DNA of 64,000 nucleotides from contig OY761541.1 of assembly GCA_963664625.1 (NCBI GenBank), forward strand, positions 3,100,001 through 3,164,000, written 5' to 3'. The notes beneath the pieces were generated by a model. That model had not been told where the DNA came from and did no database searches. It worked only from the letters and a program-made list of their open reading frames with translations. Source of the DNA: CBDCFV01 sp963664625. GTDB lineage: Bacteria; Chloroflexota; Dehalococcoidia; Lucifugimonadales; UBA3495. A program made the translations under genes and the position numbers. This document shows positions 7,501 to 14,462 of this stretch, piece by piece. The stretch's first letter is position 1; the number at the start of each line of letters is the position of its first letter.

Positions 7501-9267
7501 AACGAACTTCCGCTCCGGTTCGTAGCCCAACTCTCCCGTGAAGAGTTGACGATAGTATGAATAGCTGTACGGGTAACGGTCCGGCGCGCGGCTGACGCTG
7601 CTGTAGGGCCGGTTGCTGTAGAACACCAAGTAGTCCGACTGGGCCAGCCGCTGCGCCAAGGTGTGCATCTTGGGCAGGTTGTCCGGCATGTCATATACCG
7701 GGTACTGCCACACCCCGTAGCTGTACAGGTCCGGAAGATACTCGTCCCAATGGTTGTCGCTGACTATGGGCGAACCCGTGGGCACATTCTCTTTGATCCA
7801 GTCCGACGCGGCTATGGCGGGATGCTGGTCAGCGTAGATTCTCTGAAAAGCCAAGGCGTAAAAAGCGGTCGTCGCCACTACGACCACCATGATCCCCACT
7901 ACGACCCATTTCAGTCCGGGCGCCCAGCGTCGCCGCAGCAGGGCAGCATACTTCGGCATCTGAGACGGAGCAGGCTTTTTGTGCCAGTCGCCAAAGTAAT
8001 CAACCAGCCAGAAGAACGTCCGGGACGCCAGGATGATGAGGAACGGCGCAAGGGGGAACACGTAGCGCAGGAAGTGGACCTCGAAAGTTTGCAGAAACAG
8101 GAACGTCGGGACTATCCACGCCAGCACCAGAATGTCGGCCCGCCGGTGGCGCGGGTCGCGCAGCGCCAGAAACGCCGTCGCCGGTACGGCGAGCCAAGCG
8201 ACAATCCCCAGCGGCAGCCCCAATCCCCAGATGCTTAGTTGTTGTATCTGGTAAGTGAAGACGGGAGTGTCTATGTATTGGATGGTGAACGGCAGGCTTC
8301 CCGCATTGCTCGCCATATCCACCTGGGTCTGTATGCCGTCCAGAAAGGCTCGAAAGTCCAGAAGAGAGTAGGGCGATGACACGATGAACACGGCGGCGGC
8401 CACAACACCGGCTAAGGCGGCGTGGCCGACAACATCCGCAACAGCACGGTAAGCGGTGCCGGACCACTGGCCGTCCAGCGCGTCGTGCAACCGGTACAGG
8501 TAGGCCAGTCCGAGAGGAAGGAGCAACGGAAGAATGTTCACCTTGGGCGCCAGTGCCAAGCCCACGCACAACCCCAGGAACGCCGAGTCGGTCAGCCGCC
8601 GGCGTTCCACCATCCGCAGCGCAGCCCAAAAGCTTACCAAGGTAAACAGCACCGAAAAGGTTTCAGGCCTGTAAAAGTGACTGTGCTGGACATGGATGAC
8701 CGCCAGCGCCGTCAACCCCGCCGCCAGCAGTCCCACCCGTTCCCCGTACATCCGGCGGCCCAACAGGAACACGAAGAATACCGAGCCAACGTCGGCCAAG
8801 GCGGACAAGGGCCTGGCCACGTATCTCATGTCCAGGGCGGAGATGTCTGTAAAGACCTCCACGATGGACCTGAGAAACACCAGGACGTAAAGCAGGATGG
8901 TGCCCAAGGGGAACCAGTGAGGATTGAGGGGGCTGCGTTCAGCGTCCAGAAACGTCCCAAGGCCGGGTATACCCGTGGGCGTCTCAGGGTACTGGGCCAA
9001 GTACCCCCACGGCTCGTAGCATTGCCGGTAGCCTGGGTTCTCGGTAAGGACGTCGTACATGCAGCCGCTGCGCATGTAGATGTCCCTTTCGTCGGGATGA
9101 AACCCGTACCCCTGGTCCCAGTTTACGCCGTGCAGCCGCAGCCCCAGGGCGACAAGCAGGACCAGGGCCATCACCAGGAACGGGTGGGGTCGCCGGACGT
9201 AGGGAGTGAGCCTGTGAATCACGGATGGGGACTTCAATGGACTAATCACGGAGCATCTATCAAACAA
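4594..9267 (-). CDS. giant membrane protein: GT39-like N-terminal half fused to a YYY (DUF2298) domain
   Basis: A 1,557-residue polytopic membrane protein. Residues about 25-620 resemble a PMT/ArnT-type GT-C glycosyltransferase, with the early lumenal motif FHPDERD after the first membrane segment. Residues about 700-1555 match the YYY (Chlor_Arch_YYY, DUF2298) family found in Chloroflexota and archaea; a tyrosine-rich NYYYWGY motif lies near residue 860. GT-C enzymes move sugars from lipid carriers to proteins or lipids at the outer membrane face; the substrate is unknown. Residues about 924-955 come from two palindromic repeat copies (PVDSRLRGND, DSSEGRNDD). The start is uncertain: TTG at 9267 is the longest choice without a ribosome binding site, and starts up to Met33 are possible. 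Confidence 0.8.
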   Translation of the reverse strand: MFDRCSVISPLKSPSVIHRLTPYVRRPHPFLVMALVLLVALGLRLHGVNWDQGYGFHPDERDIYMRSGCMYDVLTENPGYRQCYEPWGYLAQYPETPTGIPGLGTFLDAERSPLNPHWFPLGTILLYVLVFLRSIVEVFTDISALDMRYVARPLSALADVGSVFFVFLLGRRMYGERVGLLAAGLTALAVIHVQHSHFYRPETFSVLFTLVSFWAALRMVERRRLTDSAFLGLCVGLALAPKVNILPLLLPLGLAYLYRLHDALDGQWSGTAYRAVADVVGHAALAGVVAAAVFIVSSPYSLLDFRAFLDGIQTQVDMASNAGSLPFTIQYIDTPVFTYQIQQLSIWGLGLPLGIVAWLAVPATAFLALRDPRHRRADILVLAWIVPTFLFLQTFEVHFLRYVFPLAPFLIILASRTFFWLVDYFGDWHKKPAPSQMPKYAALLRRRWAPGLKWVVVGIMVVVVATTAFYALAFQRIYADQHPAIAASDWIKENVPTGSPIVSDNHWDEYLPDLYSYGVWQYPVYDMPDNLPKMHTLAQRLAQSDYLVFYSNRPYSSVSRAPDRYPYSYSYYRQLFTGELGYEPERKFVSHPKFLGVTFRASPFERAGLPEPVAPSGDDSSWLTLDLGYADDNVVGYDHPLVLIFRNKERLSEEEIRSRLTSLPDDLRDGKAVGLLMSNEQKAVQRSGGTWSEIFDRNSWTNRVPVVAWLLLIEIISLATLPLAMFLFRPLPDRGVVLARILGLLLVSYVTWMLVSAGWMDFSANTFLLGVLAVACLSFLVVVLRGAEVREFLSKHWRLLIKGEVVFLAAFLAFVVVRMANPDLWDAWRGGEKPMEFAYLNAVIRSTVLPPFDPWYAGGYLNYYYWGYFGLAGMIQVTGILPEVAFNLAVPLFFALTFTGAYSLVYNLTEGTRRFRASRDGTAGPVDSRLRGNDEGGEAEPATDRVDSSEGRNDDGADVEQETPSRWGLSVLWTPTAAGLVAGLFTVVIGNLDGIAQIARSLWVRFAEGGALPSFDFWRSSRMIPNMENPDPSPLAFWAPDKIPGQPDVSWHITEFPFFTFLFADLHPHMMVIPFTMLVIGLGLAVAAGLNRHGTGWAVFPVLALSVALGALWVTNSWDFPSYLLLTILVLGLGVWLGNGRLRSRIAVWGVLGLSVFLLSIISFLPFHQYYEAFNTGLEASKWPTPISSYLWIHGLFLFVVVTFLAAHIRGAVAVHAGVARSGDSSKLGAVRVPFVAGIEITWPRVFLLLGIVVAVYLAAAGYWTAAVLTALLAVTCVVGVRLATSEEHRSPFVLMPLLLLGMALAISIGVDIVRIEGDIGRMNTLFKYYLEVWILLSLASAYMLWYMGDQGYFRVRPEWAKVVWFGVLLALIGCSLIYTALGTRERLAYRFDTSIPMTLDGTAYMEKAIYTREGGALELKWDLEAIRWLQDNARGSPVVLEAHSQQYDWSGRIASYTGLPTILGWPWHQTQQRWEYQHTVGERAADVRRMYETTNAAELETMLQRYDVEYIVVGELERLYYGEAGIAKFDAMAGEGVIEPVFRNQGVTIYRTGRQP
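6405..6431. repeat. dRS3-like palindrome, copy 2, inside the DUF2298 gene
   Basis: A diverged copy (core ATTCCTGCCTTCGCTGGAAT) in the coding region, exactly 60 bases from copy 3. Both are followed by a similar ACCCGGT/ACCGGT stretch, which suggests a local duplication. It is read in frame as DSSEGRND on the minus strand. Confidence 0.8.
6465..6491. repeat. dRS3-like palindrome, copy 3, inside the DUF2298 gene
   Basis: A perfect family member with the core ATTCCCGCGAAGGCGGGAAT. It is read in frame on the minus strand as DSRLRGND and does not break the 1,557-codon frame. Confidence 0.9.
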
Positions 9268-9270
9268 TCA

Positions 9271-9312
9271 GGGGATTGGGAAAATACCGCGACTTGCGTT
9301 TTCCCAATCCCC
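9271..9312 (-). terminator. perfect 14-bp hairpin after gap
   Basis: GGGGATTGGGAAAA (9271-9284) is followed after 14 bases by its exact complement TTTTCCCAATCCCC (9299-9312). It lies between the stop of gap and the start of the DUF2298 gene, both on the minus strand. The A/T run at the loop side rather than after the stem is unlike a classical terminator, but a transcript 3' end here is the simplest reading. Confidence 0.5.
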
Positions 9313-9336
9313 GTCACACGCTTGATGCCCCGTCAT

Positions 9337-9362
9337 AGTAGGGGGCAACCCTTGTGGATGCC
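9337..9362. repeat. second palindromic repeat family, copy 1
   Basis: GTAGGGGGCAACCCTTGTGG followed by ATGCCC forms a short stem (GGGCA/TGCCC). A copy in opposite orientation lies at 19049-19072 between nuoJ and nuoI. It sits just after the gap stop codon. Confidence 0.5.
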
Positions 9363-9364
9363 CT

Positions 9365-10378
9365 TTAGACGCCTTTCTCGCTGATCAAAGCGCAGAGGTC
9401 GGCGGTGCGGCAGGAGTAGCCCCACTCGTTGTCGTACCAGCCCATCACCTTGATCATGCGGTTCTGCATGACCATCGTGGAGAGACCGTCGATGATGCAA
9501 CTGTGGCTGTTGCCCCGGAAGTCGGAACTGACCAGCGGCTCGGTGGAGTATTCGAGGATACCCTTCAGGGCGCCCTCCGCCGCTTCCTGGTAGGCTGCGT
9601 TGACGTCTTCCACCGTCACGTCCTTGGAAACCTGGGCGACGAAATCGGTGATCGACCCAGTGGACGTTGGGACACGGAAGGCGATGCCGTCCAGCTTACC
9701 GTTCAGTTCGGGCAACACCAACCCAACGGCCCTCGCCGCCCCGGTGGTGGTCGGTATGATGTTCATCGCCGCCGCCCGTGCCCGCCGGAGGTCGGAGTGA
9801 CGCTGGTCCAGAATGGCTTGGTCGTTGGTGTAGGAATGGACGGTGGACATGACGCCGTGCTCGATGCCGAAAGCGTCATGAATAACCTTGACCATGGTAG
9901 CGAAGCAGTTGGTGGTGCAGGAGGCGTTGGAGATGATCTTGTGTTTCTCGGCGTCGTACAAGTGCCCGTTGACGCCCAGCACCACAGTCAGGTCCTCGCC
10001 GCGCGCCGGAGCTGAAATCACCACTTTCTTGGCCCCGCCCTCCAAGTGCGCGCTGGCTTGATCGGCGTTGGTGAAGATGCCGGTGGACTCCACCACTACA
10101 TCCACGTCCATCTCGGACCACGGAATCCGGGCGGGTTCCCGTTCCGAGAAGACCCGGATGCTGCGGCCGTCCACAACCAGATCGCCATTGCTGGCTTCCA
10201 CGCTGCCGGGGTACGCCCCATAGGCGGTGTCGTACTTCAGCAGGTGGGCGTTGGTTTTGGCGTCGGTCAGGTCGTTGATCGCAGCCACTTCCAACTCATC
10301 CGGATGTTGCGAGTTGGTCGCGCGCAATACCAGCCGCCCGATTCTACCGAACCCGTTAATCCCGATCTTCATTGTCAT
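9365..10378 (-). CDS. gap: glyceraldehyde-3-phosphate dehydrogenase
   Basis: A 337-residue cytosolic enzyme of glycolysis/gluconeogenesis. The Rossmann loop INGFGRIGR is at 7-15, and an aspartate at the end of strand 2 (AINDL) indicates NAD preference. The catalytic cysteine is Cys154 in NASCTTNC and the base is His181 in STVHSYTND. The length and motifs are standard for class I GAPDH. Start is ATG at 10378 with AGG six bases upstream; an ATG two codons later is possible. The gene lies just downstream of a small unknown gene and close to eno, but phosphoglycerate kinase is absent from the window. Confidence 0.97.
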   Translation of the reverse strand: MTMKIGINGFGRIGRLVLRATNSQHPDELEVAAINDLTDAKTNAHLLKYDTAYGAYPGSVEASNGDLVVDGRSIRVFSEREPARIPWSEMDVDVVVESTGIFTNADQASAHLEGGAKKVVISAPARGEDLTVVLGVNGHLYDAEKHKIISNASCTTNCFATMVKVIHDAFGIEHGVMSTVHSYTNDQAILDQRHSDLRRARAAAMNIIPTTTGAARAVGLVLPELNGKLDGIAFRVPTSTGSITDFVAQVSKDVTVEDVNAAYQEAAEGALKGILEYSTEPLVSSDFRGNSHSCIIDGLSTMVMQNRMIKVMGWYDNEWGYSCRTADLCALISEKGV

Positions 10379-10398
10379 AACTTACCTCATGATATTTT

Positions 10399-10701
10399 TC
10401 AGGACTCCGTCTTCAGCAAAGCCGGGCGGATGCGGCTATGCCAGCGGTCATTGTCGCCTTCCAGTCGCAATTCCTCCACCAGTTCCGCCGTTTCCGCGCT
10501 CACGGTTTTCTGTAATGCCTCGGCGGACCAGTTTCCCCCCAACTCGATTACCGCGGCCCTCAGCTTCATGACGTATTCGGCGACTTCGAGAGCCGCTTGG
10601 TCGGAAGCCGAGCGGGCTTGCAGGGCTTCCAGCTTTTCCAGCCACTCCAGTCCTCTTTCCGCCTCATCGAATCCGTCGTCCAGTGCGTTGATTGTAGTCA
10701 T
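10399..10701 (-). CDS. small acidic helical protein of unknown function
   Basis: A 100-residue protein not recognised from sequence. It is rich in Glu, Ala and Leu with heptad-like spacing (residues 8-80) and is predicted almost wholly helical, with no signal peptide or membrane segment. It starts at ATG 10701 with AGAAG upstream; GTG at 10719 is an alternative. It lies 20 bases ahead of gap in the same direction, so co-transcription is likely. Codon usage resembles its neighbours, which supports a real gene. Confidence 0.5.
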   Translation of the reverse strand: MTTINALDDGFDEAERGLEWLEKLEALQARSASDQAALEVAEYVMKLRAAVIELGGNWSAEALQKTVSAETAELVEELRLEGDNDRWHSRIRPALLKTES

Positions 10702-10806
10702 TTTATCTTCTCTTTCCACCCGTCACTTGGTGTAAACCGTGTTGCCCACCAATTGCATTGAGGCAGGCGCCGCCCACCGCTTTGGCTCCGTTCTTGAGAT
10801 GGGCTG

Positions 10807-10815
10807 ATTGTATCA
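10807..10815 (-). promoter_or_regulatory. extended -10 promoter upstream of the small gene and gap
   Basis: On the minus strand the sequence reads TGATACAAT, a TGn extended -10 with TACAAT. No good -35 is visible. It lies about 105 bases before the small acidic protein gene. Confidence 0.4.
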
Positions 10816-10893
10816 CACTGCCTGACCTCTCGCGGCTCAACCAACATTCCCACTCTTCGCATTACCTTCAAATGACCGGTTGCTTCCGTCCCG

Positions 10894-10938
10894 CGTCATT
10901 CCCGCCTTCCCCGTCATTCCCGCGAAGGCGGGAATCCA
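10894..10938. repeat. dRS3-like palindrome, copy 4, with one preceding half unit
   Basis: An 18-base half unit CGTCATTCCCGCCTTCCC (10894-10911) is followed directly by a full copy beginning CGTCATTCCCGCGAAGG at 10912. It lies between the gap operon promoter and the end of eno. Confidence 0.85.
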
Positions 10939-10960
10939 AACATGCGAGCCAGCTAAGCGC

Positions 10961-12346
10961 CTAAAACGCATCGATATGCTTGAACGCCTCCCGCCCTGCA
11001 TACCTGGCCCCTGTCCCCAACTCCTCTTCAATCCTCAGCAGACGATTGTACTTGGCTACCCGGTCCGACCGGGCCGGGGCCCCCGCCTTTATCTGGCCTA
11101 CGTTCCACGCAACTGAAAGATCGGCGATGGTGGTGTCTTCGGTCTCGCCGGACCGGTGGCTCATCACCGCGCCCCAACCGGCGCCCCGAGCCAACTCAAG
11201 GGCCTCGATCGTCTCCGTCAAGGTGCCTATCTGGTTCGGTTTCAGCAGCACCGCGCTGGCCGCGGCGGCTTCGATACCCCTCTGTATCCTCTCCTTGTTG
11301 GTCACCAGCAGGTCGTCTCCAACCAGTTGCACTGACCCACCGATGCGACGGCGTAACTCGGCCCAGCCGTCCCAATCGTCCTCATCCAAGCCGTCTTCTA
11401 TGCTGATAATCGGGTACTCCCCGGCCCAACGAGCGTAGACCTCCACCAGTCCTTCAGCGTCGAAACTGGCGCCCTCCCGCTCCAGCAAATACTCCCTGGA
11501 AGACGCTTGGTAAAGCTCCGAAGCCGCCACGTCCAGTGCTATGAACACGTCTTTCCCCGGTGTATACCCGCCCTTTTCCACTGCCTGCAACACCAGTTCC
11601 AGCGCGTCCCGGTTGGATGCCAGGGTCGGCGCAAATCCTCCCTCGTCTCCCACGTTCAGGTTGTGTCCATCCTGCCGGAGCAGGTCTCTCAGCGAGTGAT
11701 AAATCTCCACCCCGGCCCGCAGGGCTTCGGAAAAGCTCTCCACGCCCACCGGCACGACCATGAACTCCTGAACGTCGGTGGAGTTGGAGGCGTGCCTGCC
11801 TCCGTTCAGAATGTTGAACATCGGGACCGGCAAACTGACCCGTCCTGCTACGTCATTCCCGCCTCCCCCGTCGTTCCTGCTTTCCCCGTCATTCCCGCGA
11901 AGGCGGGAATCTATGGACAGGTAACGCCACAACGACACATTGCAGCTCCGCGCGGCGGCATGGGCGACGGCCAGTGAAACGGCCAGTACCGCGTTCGCCC
12001 CCAACTCACTCTTGTTTCCCGATGGGTCCAAACTGAGTAACGCCTGGTCTACGGCTGCTTGGTCGAAGGGAGACGGTCCCGTTTCACCAACCAGTTCGCG
12101 GGCGATGACGTTGTTGACGTTGGCGACTGCCCTCCGCACTCCCCGCCCCAAATACCGGCCGGCCTCGTTGTCCCGCAGTTCCACGGCCTCGTATGCCCCG
12201 GTGCTGGCCCCCGATGGGACCGTGGCGTGAGCGGTTGCCCCGTCGGAAAGTCGCACCTCCGCCTCTACGGTGGGGTTGCCGCGGGAGTCCAGGACTTCGC
12301 GGCCCGTAATGCCGGTAATCGTAACGTCGGATGGTGAGCTACTCAT
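10961..12346 (-). CDS. eno: enolase with a repeat-derived insertion
   Basis: A 461-residue enzyme interconverting 2-phosphoglycerate and phosphoenolpyruvate. Visible are the SGAST loop at 46-50, the acid Glu235 (GDEGG), metal ligands Asp272, Glu317 and Asp344, Lys369 (KPNQIGT), the SHRSGE loop at 396-401 and Lys420. Bacterial enolases usually have about 430 residues. The excess lies at residues 145-169, where a palindromic repeat array is translated (IDSRLRGND and a glycine/asparagine run) just before LPVPMFNILNGG. All catalytic residues are intact. ATG at 12346 overlaps the upstream gene by eight bases with AGAGGG seven bases before it; a longer frame adds 15 unlikely residues. Confidence 0.95.
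   Translation of the reverse strand: MSSSPSDVTITGITGREVLDSRGNPTVEAEVRLSDGATAHATVPSGASTGAYEAVELRDNEAGRYLGRGVRRAVANVNNVIARELVGETGPSPFDQAAVDQALLSLDPSGNKSELGANAVLAVSLAVAHAAARSCNVSLWRYLSIDSRLRGNDGESRNDGGGGNDVAGRVSLPVPMFNILNGGRHASNSTDVQEFMVVPVGVESFSEALRAGVEIYHSLRDLLRQDGHNLNVGDEGGFAPTLASNRDALELVLQAVEKGGYTPGKDVFIALDVAASELYQASSREYLLEREGASFDAEGLVEVYARWAGEYPIISIEDGLDEDDWDGWAELRRRIGGSVQLVGDDLLVTNKERIQRGIEAAAASAVLLKPNQIGTLTETIEALELARGAGWGAVMSHRSGETEDTTIADLSVAWNVGQIKAGAPARSDRVAKYNRLLRIEEELGTGARYAGREAFKHIDAF
11851..11913. repeat. dRS3-like array, copy 5, inside eno
   Basis: Two 18-base half units begin at 11851 (CGTCATTCCCGCCTCCCC) and 11869 (CGTCGTTCCTGCTTTCCC), followed at 11887 by a complete palindrome. 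The period is exactly 18 bases, so the array keeps the eno frame whatever the number of units. Confidence 0.9.
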
Positions 12347-12824
12347 CCTCTCGCCCTCTTGCAGCCTCCAACGCCTTGTCCACGGCATCAACCGGGTCCG
12401 ACGCCCAGACGATGTCCACGGGCAGTCCCTCTCCCGTCTCAGCCAACGGCCAGGTCCTGAGACCGACTACGGGGATGTCGTACCCTAGCGCGAATCCTAT
12501 CTCCGACAGTGTGCCGTAGGCCCCGCCGATGGCTATGACCGCCCGGCCTGTCGAGACGACTATGACGTTCCTCGTGTACCCCATGCCGGTAATGATGGGT
12601 ATGTCCACGTACTTGTTGGCTTCCTTCGGTGAACGTCCGGGCAATATCCCGATGGTGGTCCCCCCGGCCGACTTGGCGCCCCGGCAGGCCGCTTCCATCA
12701 ACCCGGTCATGCCCCCGCATACCAAGGTGATGCCGCGTCGGGCCAGTTCCCGGCCCACCTCTTCGGCCAAGCGAATGTGCTCTTCGGACTTGGGCTGGCT
12801 GCTGCCGATAACCGCAATAATCAT
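12339..12824 (-). CDS. LOG/TIGR00725-type Rossmann protein
   Basis: A 161-residue protein of the SLOG superfamily. It has the N-terminal strand IIAVIGSSQP, a glycine-rich GGMTGLMEAACRGA segment like the PGGxGTxxE-type nucleotide site, and GGAYGTLSEIGFAL near residue 100. Relatives include lysine decarboxylase-like LOG proteins, which are phosphoribohydrolases. TIGR00725-type members have no settled function, so none is assigned. It lies between nuoN and eno and overlaps the eno start by eight bases, which points to co-translation with eno. Confidence 0.8.
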   Translation of the reverse strand: MIIAVIGSSQPKSEEHIRLAEEVGRELARRGITLVCGGMTGLMEAACRGAKSAGGTTIGILPGRSPKEANKYVDIPIITGMGYTRNVIVVSTGRAVIAIGGAYGTLSEIGFALGYDIPVVGLRTWPLAETGEGLPVDIVWASDPVDAVDKALEAARGREDE

Positions 12825-12832
12825 GAGGACCT

Positions 12833-14455
12833 CTAACCGCCCGGTAATATAGCCAAGCTGGCGGCGTCAATTGCATCCAGGAACGGGGCCGGATAGACCC
12901 CTACCCAGAACACCCCTACCAGGGTGACCAGCATCACCGTAATCATCACTACGGACGGCCTGAAGGACGGGACGTCTGTCTGACCGGCGGCCTCGTGTTC
13001 AGAGTCCGTCAGGTCTGGGTCTTCGTCTGACTCTTGCCCATAACCTTCACCCACACCCTCATCTTCCATATCTTGATGGTCAAGGTCGCTGTCGGATTCC
13101 GCCTCATGGCTGCCGTGCATCTCTACGGCCATCGCTCCGGGAGCCGGCAGGATATACATGCGCCGGATAACCTGGAGATAGTAGTACATGGAGATCAAGC
13201 TGCTGAAGATGGCCAAGCCCGCCAGCCACAACAGGCCTTCGCTGGCTACCGCCGTAAACAGGTAGAACTTCATCGTAAACCCGGCGAAGATTGGCAGCCC
13301 GGCCAGTGAAAAAAGGCCTATGGCGATGACCGCCGCCAGGAAAGGCTGCCGGTCCGCCAAGCCCCTGAAATCGTCGATCTCGTCCTGCCCGGTGACGTTG
13401 AAGAAGGCGATCAACGCGGCGAACACCATCATGCTGGTAATGGAGTACCCCACCAGATAGATCATTACCCCGTTTGCGGGGAGGACCGAGTCCGGTGAAA
13501 GGACCGCCACTCCGGTAAGGATGATGCCGACATGGCCCACGCTGGAGTAGGCCATGAGCCGTTTGATGTTGTGCTGGGCAAGGGCGACGAGGTTGCCAAC
13601 CAGCATGGTAACCGCAGCCAACACGGCCACCACGATTTGCCACTGGTCGGACGCCGGAAGGAAGCCCTCTGAGAAGAGCCGCAACACCAGCGCGAAAGCC
13701 GCCGCTTTCGAGGCTATCGCAAGGTATGCAGTGACCGGCAGTGGCGCGCCCTCGTACACGTCCGGGGCCCACATGTGGAAGGGCACCGCGGCCAGCTTGA
13801 AGCCAAGCCCCACCAGTATCAACGCCAGTCCGACCCACAGCGCGGGACTGACGTCGCCACCCGCCGCCAGGGCCGCGCTGATGGCGGCGAACTTGGTTAC
13901 TCCGAGGGTGCTGTACACCATGCTGACGCCGTACAGCAGTATGGCCGAAGAGAAAGCGCCGATGATGATGTACTTCAGGCCCGCCTCGTTGGACTTGGCA
14001 TCGGTCCGGGCGTAGGCGGCCATGATGTACAGGCTGAAGCTCAACAACTCCAGGGCTATGTAGGCGGTGAGCAACTCCCTGGACTGGGCCATGATGTTCA
14101 TCCCCAGTATGGAGAACAGCAGCAGCCCATAGAACTCTCCCTTGTGAGTAAGGTACTTGTTCACGAACTCCATCGAACTCAGGATGATGAACACGCCCAG
14201 GGCCAGGAAGAATATCTTGAAGAACAGGGAGAAAGCGTCAACGGCTAGGAGGCCGTCATAGAGAGTCTCGTCCTCACCCCACAACATCAACAGTGACAAG
14301 GCTATGAGGCCCAACAAGCCCAGTATGGATAGCCACCCCAACAGTTCTTTGCGGTCTTCGGGCACAAACAGGTCGACCACAAACACCGCCAGCGCCAGCC
14401 CGGCCAAGGCGAACTCCGGCGTCAGAAGTTGTAAATTGTCAGTCAGTCCCTGCAT
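12833..14455 (-). CDS. nuoN: NADH-quinone oxidoreductase subunit N
   Basis: A 540-residue membrane subunit of complex I with about 14 membrane segments. It is one of the three antiporter-like proton-pumping subunits. It shows family features such as the YSSVGHVGI segment and the lysine-containing discontinuous helices. Residues about 435-490 form an unusual insertion rich in Asp, Glu and His (ESDSDLDHQDMEDEG) before the last helix; this loop is absent or short in most NuoN. It follows nuoM by seven bases. Confidence 0.93.
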   Translation of the reverse strand: MQGLTDNLQLLTPEFALAGLALAVFVVDLFVPEDRKELLGWLSILGLLGLIALSLLMLWGEDETLYDGLLAVDAFSLFFKIFFLALGVFIILSSMEFVNKYLTHKGEFYGLLLFSILGMNIMAQSRELLTAYIALELLSFSLYIMAAYARTDAKSNEAGLKYIIIGAFSSAILLYGVSMVYSTLGVTKFAAISAALAAGGDVSPALWVGLALILVGLGFKLAAVPFHMWAPDVYEGAPLPVTAYLAIASKAAAFALVLRLFSEGFLPASDQWQIVVAVLAAVTMLVGNLVALAQHNIKRLMAYSSVGHVGIILTGVAVLSPDSVLPANGVMIYLVGYSITSMMVFAALIAFFNVTGQDEIDDFRGLADRQPFLAAVIAIGLFSLAGLPIFAGFTMKFYLFTAVASEGLLWLAGLAIFSSLISMYYYLQVIRRMYILPAPGAMAVEMHGSHEAESDSDLDHQDMEDEGVGEGYGQESDEDPDLTDSEHEAAGQTDVPSFRPSVVMITVMLVTLVGVFWVGVYPAPFLDAIDAASLAILPGG

Positions 14456-14462
14456 TCTGCCT

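Noticed and set aside
12339..12391. Longer enolase start at 12391
   Set aside because: It would overlap the upstream gene by 53 bases and add 15 residues that do not fit the enolase N-terminus.
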